Positions 60,693-64,000 of a stretch of 64,000 bases of DNA are shown piece by piece. The notes under the pieces were generated by a model. It ran no database searches. It was given only the letters and a program-made list of their open reading frames with translations, and was not told where the DNA came from. The DNA is from Croceivirga lutea. GTDB taxonomy: Bacteria > Bacteroidota > Bacteroidia > Flavobacteriales > Flavobacteriaceae. A program made the position numbers and the translations under genes. Location of the stretch: NCBI RefSeq assembly GCF_014235875.1, contig NZ_JACJUK010000001.1, positions 434,001 to 498,000 of the forward strand, written 5' to 3'. The number at the start of each line of letters is the position of its first letter. The first letter of the stretch is position 1.

Positions 60693-62583
60693 CTTTTGGG
60701 TTTTTAGGTTCTATTCTTTCAGCTATTGTACCAGACAGTTCAAAATCGGGTTCAAAGTCAAGGGTATCTTGAGCGGGAGAAATCCCGATTTCTTCATACA
60801 AAGAGAACATTTCTAATGAAATGCGGTTTTCATTTGCAGACGGTTCTTTTGCTGGAGAATGTTCTTCTTCTATTTTGGGTTCATCCTTTTCATAATCAAG
60901 TCTTTTCTCAATTATACTTAGGGTTTCTTTTACAGTAGAATGCAGTGTTTTTGCTTCAGTACGTAATAATCGCTTTAAAAAAGGAATTTCCTTTTCATCA
61001 CCAACTGGTTGCATTTCTACCAGTAATATTTTTTTGGCATTATCATCTGCTGCTTTTTGGAACAAACGATAGAATATGCTGTGCATACTTTCATGCAAAA
61101 AGCCTTCTTCATTAGCATTGAATGATTCTTCCTCCTCTGAAGCTTTCTCTTCTACATCATTTGAATTGACACGATTTTTAAAATCTTGAAGCCTCTTAAG
61201 AATATGGAACGCTCTAAACCTAAGCTCGCTGTTTTCTTCTTTTTCAACAATAACCTCTAAATGTTCTTGCTCTCTTGAATCGCCAAAATCTTCAATCGAA
61301 TCCAACAGTTTTTCACGAGAATCTAAATCGAGATTGGAATAATTGTCTTCAAAACTTTTAGGCTGAACAGCTGTATTATCATTTTCTGAAGTGGAAACCA
61401 AACTTAAATGTTCATCAAGCGTATCTGATGTTTCTTTATCCAATTCGCTTACACTAGAAGCTATATCATCAGTAACATCTTCAGTTTCAATTGGGGTCTC
61501 TTTTGTGGGTGTTATAGATTTTGACCATTCTACAAAGTTGTATATTTCTTCATCGTCACCCTTTACAGTTACCTCTTCTAAATTTTTTGGTAGTTCTGAT
61601 TTAAATTTTTCAATATCGCTTGTTGGCAACTCTGAATCTGGTAGAATTAAATTAATAGTCGCCAATACCTTGCTATGAACAAAATACTCTTGTTCAATGC
61701 CTTTGATGTGATATAAAAAAGGTAAATCAGCATCTGTACCTAATTCGCCAAAAACGTTGAGCACTTCTATTTTAACACCATTGCTTAAGCCAGAAAAAAT
61801 TTGTTTTAACGAACTTAAACTTCTTGTGAACCCAAAGTATTTTATACATTCAAGAGCTTCTTTTTTAATGATATCCTCTTTATGTTTTACCAATTCAATA
61901 ATAGCTGTTTCAGCATCATTTTGATTGTAATGGCGCATTAGCCGTAACGCAAAGAGCACTACATCATTGTTTGGAGATAGCAACCACGATTTAAATCTTG
62001 GTGGCTCAAAATTTTCGATGGTTCCTAAAGCTTCAATAATTTTTAATTGTTGCCATTCACTTATAGGATATTTGGCAGTGTCTAAAATCTTATTAATTCC
62101 CTTTGGACTAAGCTTAACTGTGGCTAATTCTGCCTGGCGGCGAACAACAGCAAGACGGTGATTTATTTTTTTGGCAATTAGTAAGAAGGTTTCTTCCACC
62201 TCCATTTCAGTAAGTTCACGAATACCTTTGCTAACAACTTCCCATCGCCAACTGTTTAATCGCTCTAACGAATGGTGATGTAATTCTAACTCGCGATACA
62301 ATATTAATAAGCGTTCACGAACTTCACCAGAAACATCTTTTTGAAGGTCATACAGAATTTCACCCAAGGTTTTTCTAAACTCCGGGTAACGTAGTTTTTC
62401 TCTGATAGCAATCTTCAATTTAATATACTCCTTTTGTTCGTTTACCGGGTCTTCATTGGTATGAAAAAGAAAATTACTAATAACGGGAGCTAGCTCTTCT
62501 CTTAAGGCTTCTCTTTTCTTTTTAAGGTTCAAATAGAACTTTCGATACAGAAAAACCGAGATAAAATAAAGACCACCCAACAC
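60685..62583 (-). CDS. Membrane-anchored HEAT-repeat protein
   Basis: The 632-aa product has an N-terminal hydrophobic helix (truncated by the chosen GTG start), a basic helical stretch (YRKFYLNLKKKREALREEL), HEAT-like helical repeats (about 100-310) and, after an acidic low-complexity linker (about 355-400), another helical block (about 405-575) and an acidic tail. HEAT repeats scaffold protein complexes; here it probably ties the synthase to regulators. The frame remains open to 62643 and the upstream residues (IELPNPHIDLLWTLTYLFLV) would complete the membrane helix, but the only start there is an ATA codon at 62640; see findings. Confidence 0.8.
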   Translation of the reverse strand: MLGGLYFISVFLYRKFYLNLKKKREALREELAPVISNFLFHTNEDPVNEQKEYIKLKIAIREKLRYPEFRKTLGEILYDLQKDVSGEVRERLLILYRELELHHHSLERLNSWRWEVVSKGIRELTEMEVEETFLLIAKKINHRLAVVRRQAELATVKLSPKGINKILDTAKYPISEWQQLKIIEALGTIENFEPPRFKSWLLSPNNDVVLFALRLMRHYNQNDAETAIIELVKHKEDIIKKEALECIKYFGFTRSLSSLKQIFSGLSNGVKIEVLNVFGELGTDADLPFLYHIKGIEQEYFVHSKVLATINLILPDSELPTSDIEKFKSELPKNLEEVTVKGDDEEIYNFVEWSKSITPTKETPIETEDVTDDIASSVSELDKETSDTLDEHLSLVSTSENDNTAVQPKSFEDNYSNLDLDSREKLLDSIEDFGDSREQEHLEVIVEKEENSELRFRAFHILKRLQDFKNRVNSNDVEEKASEEEESFNANEEGFLHESMHSIFYRLFQKAADDNAKKILLVEMQPVGDEKEIPFLKRLLRTEAKTLHSTVKETLSIIEKRLDYEKDEPKIEEEHSPAKEPSANENRISLEMFSLYEEIGISPAQDTLDFEPDFELSGTIAERIEPKNPKDV

Positions 62584-62682
62584 TAAAAATAAATAGGTCA
62601 GGGTCCAAAGTAGGTCTATATGTGGATTTGGTAATTCTATGTTGTAGGTATATTAAAAAGGTTTTGGGACAATTAACTTATT

Positions 62683-63060
62683 TCATACGCTTACCCTACT
62701 TAATTCTTTAGCAAGCCGTATAGAAAGTTCGTTAGGGCTTATTGGTTTAGGTATAAAATCGTTAGCACCCATTTTAAAGGCGCTAAGAATATTCTCATCA
62801 TTAGAAGCTGCTGAAATTAGAATAATAGGCACATCTGATTTTAGCTCGTTTCTAACATAGTCGATAAGTTCAATACCCGAGAAATAGGGCATCATAACAT
62901 CGCAGACAATTGCGTCTGGAATACCTTGTTCAAGGGCTTCTTTAACAGCTTTGCCATCGTGAATTTGGTTTACCTGGTAGCCTTCTTTTCTAAGGCGATA
63001 AACCAATAATGAGGCTAACATTTGGTCATCCTCTGCGAATAAAATTTTCTTATTTTCCAC
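62683..63060 (-). CDS. Single-domain response regulator
   Basis: The 125-aa product is a lone receiver: ILFAEDDQML with the acidic pair (10-12), phospho-acceptor Asp54 in VCDVMMP, Ser/Thr in LISAAS, and Lys105 in FIPKPIS. No output domain is attached, so it acts through protein contacts or as a phosphate shuttle. It overlaps the hybrid kinase by 11 bp and precedes the HEAT-repeat gene by about 100 bp. Confidence 0.92.
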   Translation of the reverse strand: MENKKILFAEDDQMLASLLVYRLRKEGYQVNQIHDGKAVKEALEQGIPDAIVCDVMMPYFSGIELIDYVRNELKSDVPIILISAASNDENILSAFKMGANDFIPKPISPNELSIRLAKELSRVSV

Positions 63061-64000
63061 TTTTTGGGGGCTTTAGTAGGTTAAGATTTGTATTAATTTG
63101 ATGTTGAATTTGGGGATATTCATCTAAAAAAGCATGATATACTTTTTTTATAGTTTCAAATTTGTCTTTTGATTTTGCCAAGTTTTCCATTTCCACAGCA
63201 AGATCAAATAATCCGTCTGCATGAACTAGTTGTAAACTAGATTTTATTTTATGGGTGGCGAACTCAATTCCTTTATAGTTTTTTTCGTGGGTATGCACCC
63301 TAATGGCACCAATGAATTCAATTATATTCTGTTCAAAAATACCAAGGAATTCTCCCAGTAAGTCTGCATTTTCTAGACATTCTTTATACAAGGGCAAAAT
63401 ATTTACCGTAGCACCACTTACCAATTGGCTTTCAATAATTTTGGTGTTTGAAGTATTCGGTATATTATCGGTGGTTAAATCAACAATCTTTTGTTTAAGC
63501 TCATTGATTAAATAGGGTTTTAGCAAATAATCGTTAATACCAGCGTTTACACATTTTTCTTTATCGGTAACCGATATATCTGCAGAAACAGCTAACAAGG
63601 GTAGGTTTTTAATTACGGTATTCTTGTGACTACGAATCTTCTCTGCTATTTCAAAGCCATTTAAAATGGGTAAACGTAAATCTAGAAGTACCAAATCAAC
63701 TGGATTTTCCTCCAAAAATTTAAGTCCTTCTACCCCATTGCTTGCCACGGCAACATTACACGAATTAATTTCTAATTGTTGTTTGAATAACTTCTGATTC
63801 AGCAAGTTATCCTCGATAACTAAAATATTTTTTTGTGAAAGTTCAACGGCAGTTTTAGGTTCAAAATGATTGCGCACTTCGGCATCAGAAATCGTATCAT
63901 TATGTTCAAAGTCCAGTTCAAAAGTAAAAGTGGTGCCTCTTCCAAGAATGCTGGCTACTTTAATTAAGCCGCCCTGTTTTTCTATGATTTGTTTTACGAT
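63050..64000 (-). CDS. Hybrid sensor histidine kinase, C-terminal part (HATPase end, receiver, HPt)
   Basis: The frame stays open to the window edge. Upstream of the first Met-like codon the translation continues IVKQIIEKQGGLIKVASILGRGTTFTFELDF, which is the last part of a HATPase_c domain, so this is the C-terminus of a larger kinase. A receiver follows (ILVIEDNLLNQKLF, LVLLDLRLPILNGFE, DYLLKPY) and then an HPt domain with the phospho-His in ATHKIKSS. This is a His-Asp-His relay that could phosphorylate the separate receiver next to it. Sensor and kinase core lie outside the window. Confidence 0.9.
   Translation of the reverse strand: MVKQIIEKQGGLIKVASILGRGTTFTFELDFEHNDTISDAEVRNHFEPKTAVELSQKNILVIEDNLLNQKLFKQQLEINSCNVAVASNGVEGLKFLEENPVDLVLLDLRLPILNGFEIAEKIRSHKNTVIKNLPLLAVSADISVTDKEKCVNAGINDYLLKPYLINELKQKIVDLTTDNIPNTSNTKIIESQLVSGATVNILPLYKECLENADLLGEFLGIFEQNIIEFIGAIRVHTHEKNYKGIEFATHKIKSSLQLVHADGLFDLAVEMENLAKSKDKFETIKKVYHAFLDEYPQIQHQINTNLNLLKPPKSGK

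Overview
The window looks like chromosomal DNA of a marine-type member of the Flavobacteriaceae (Bacteroidota). The evidence is low G+C, a short 287-aa primary sigma factor with the Bacteroidota RpoD/SigA layout, many lipoproteins and signal peptides of flavobacterial style, MenB (menaquinone respiration), families largely confined to this group (DUF6090, DUF2490, DUF4251, DUF4382), and -33/-7 promoters of the TTTG / TAnnTTTG type. No rRNA, tRNA, CRISPR array or transposase was seen.

Layout. (1) 1-8.1 kb, minus strand: an envelope operon (MORN-like secreted protein, DUF2490 protein, membrane-anchored coiled coil) behind a good Bacteroidota promoter, then a PQQ-type sugar dehydrogenase, lipoproteins, a class III nucleotide cyclase and an EamA exporter. 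(2) 8.3-16.3 kb: a GntR/FCD regulator with a palindromic operator, then a tight nine-gene minus-strand molybdenum-cofactor operon (moaD, transglutaminase-like gene, moaA, mobA, moeB-rhodanese, tauE-like, moeA, xdhC, mocA-like). It covers GTP cyclisation, MoaD activation, Mo insertion and nucleotide attachment, but moaC, moaE and any molybdoenzyme are absent here. (3) 16.4-25.8 kb: vWA lipoprotein, OmpA lipoprotein, M14 peptidase, amidase, a serine hydrolase, a tandem array of about 245-bp units each carrying a conserved hairpin, menB, a Crp-like regulator and a DJ-1/PfpI protein. (4) 26-46.7 kb: a long plus-strand accessory stretch with serine hydrolase, GNAT, a phosphotransferase-aminotransferase fusion, an ECF sigma factor, four DUF6090 proteins plus a shorter relative, a YitT transporter and many small secreted proteins. 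It also holds gene remnants, including a beheaded VOC gene and short leftovers of DUF2490 C-termini. (5) 47.1-50.5 kb: a two-gene SIR2-HerA module, a known anti-phage defence architecture. (6) 50.6-55.3 kb: formate/nitrite transporter, glycosyltransferase, SF2 helicase and the primary sigma factor. (7) 55.4-64 kb, minus strand: two tiny paralogous ORFs, then a six-gene co-oriented locus whose products run hybrid kinase, response regulator, HEAT-repeat membrane protein, processive GT2, LTA-synthase-like phosphotransferase with TPRs, and TPR plus YaiO beta-barrel. It reads as a regulated machine for making, decorating and exporting a surface polysaccharide.

The least explained elements are the tandem hairpin array at 22.15-22.79 kb, the twin micro-ORFs at 55.37-55.59 kb, the transglutaminase-like gene inside the molybdopterin operon, and the GT2/HEAT/YaiO locus.
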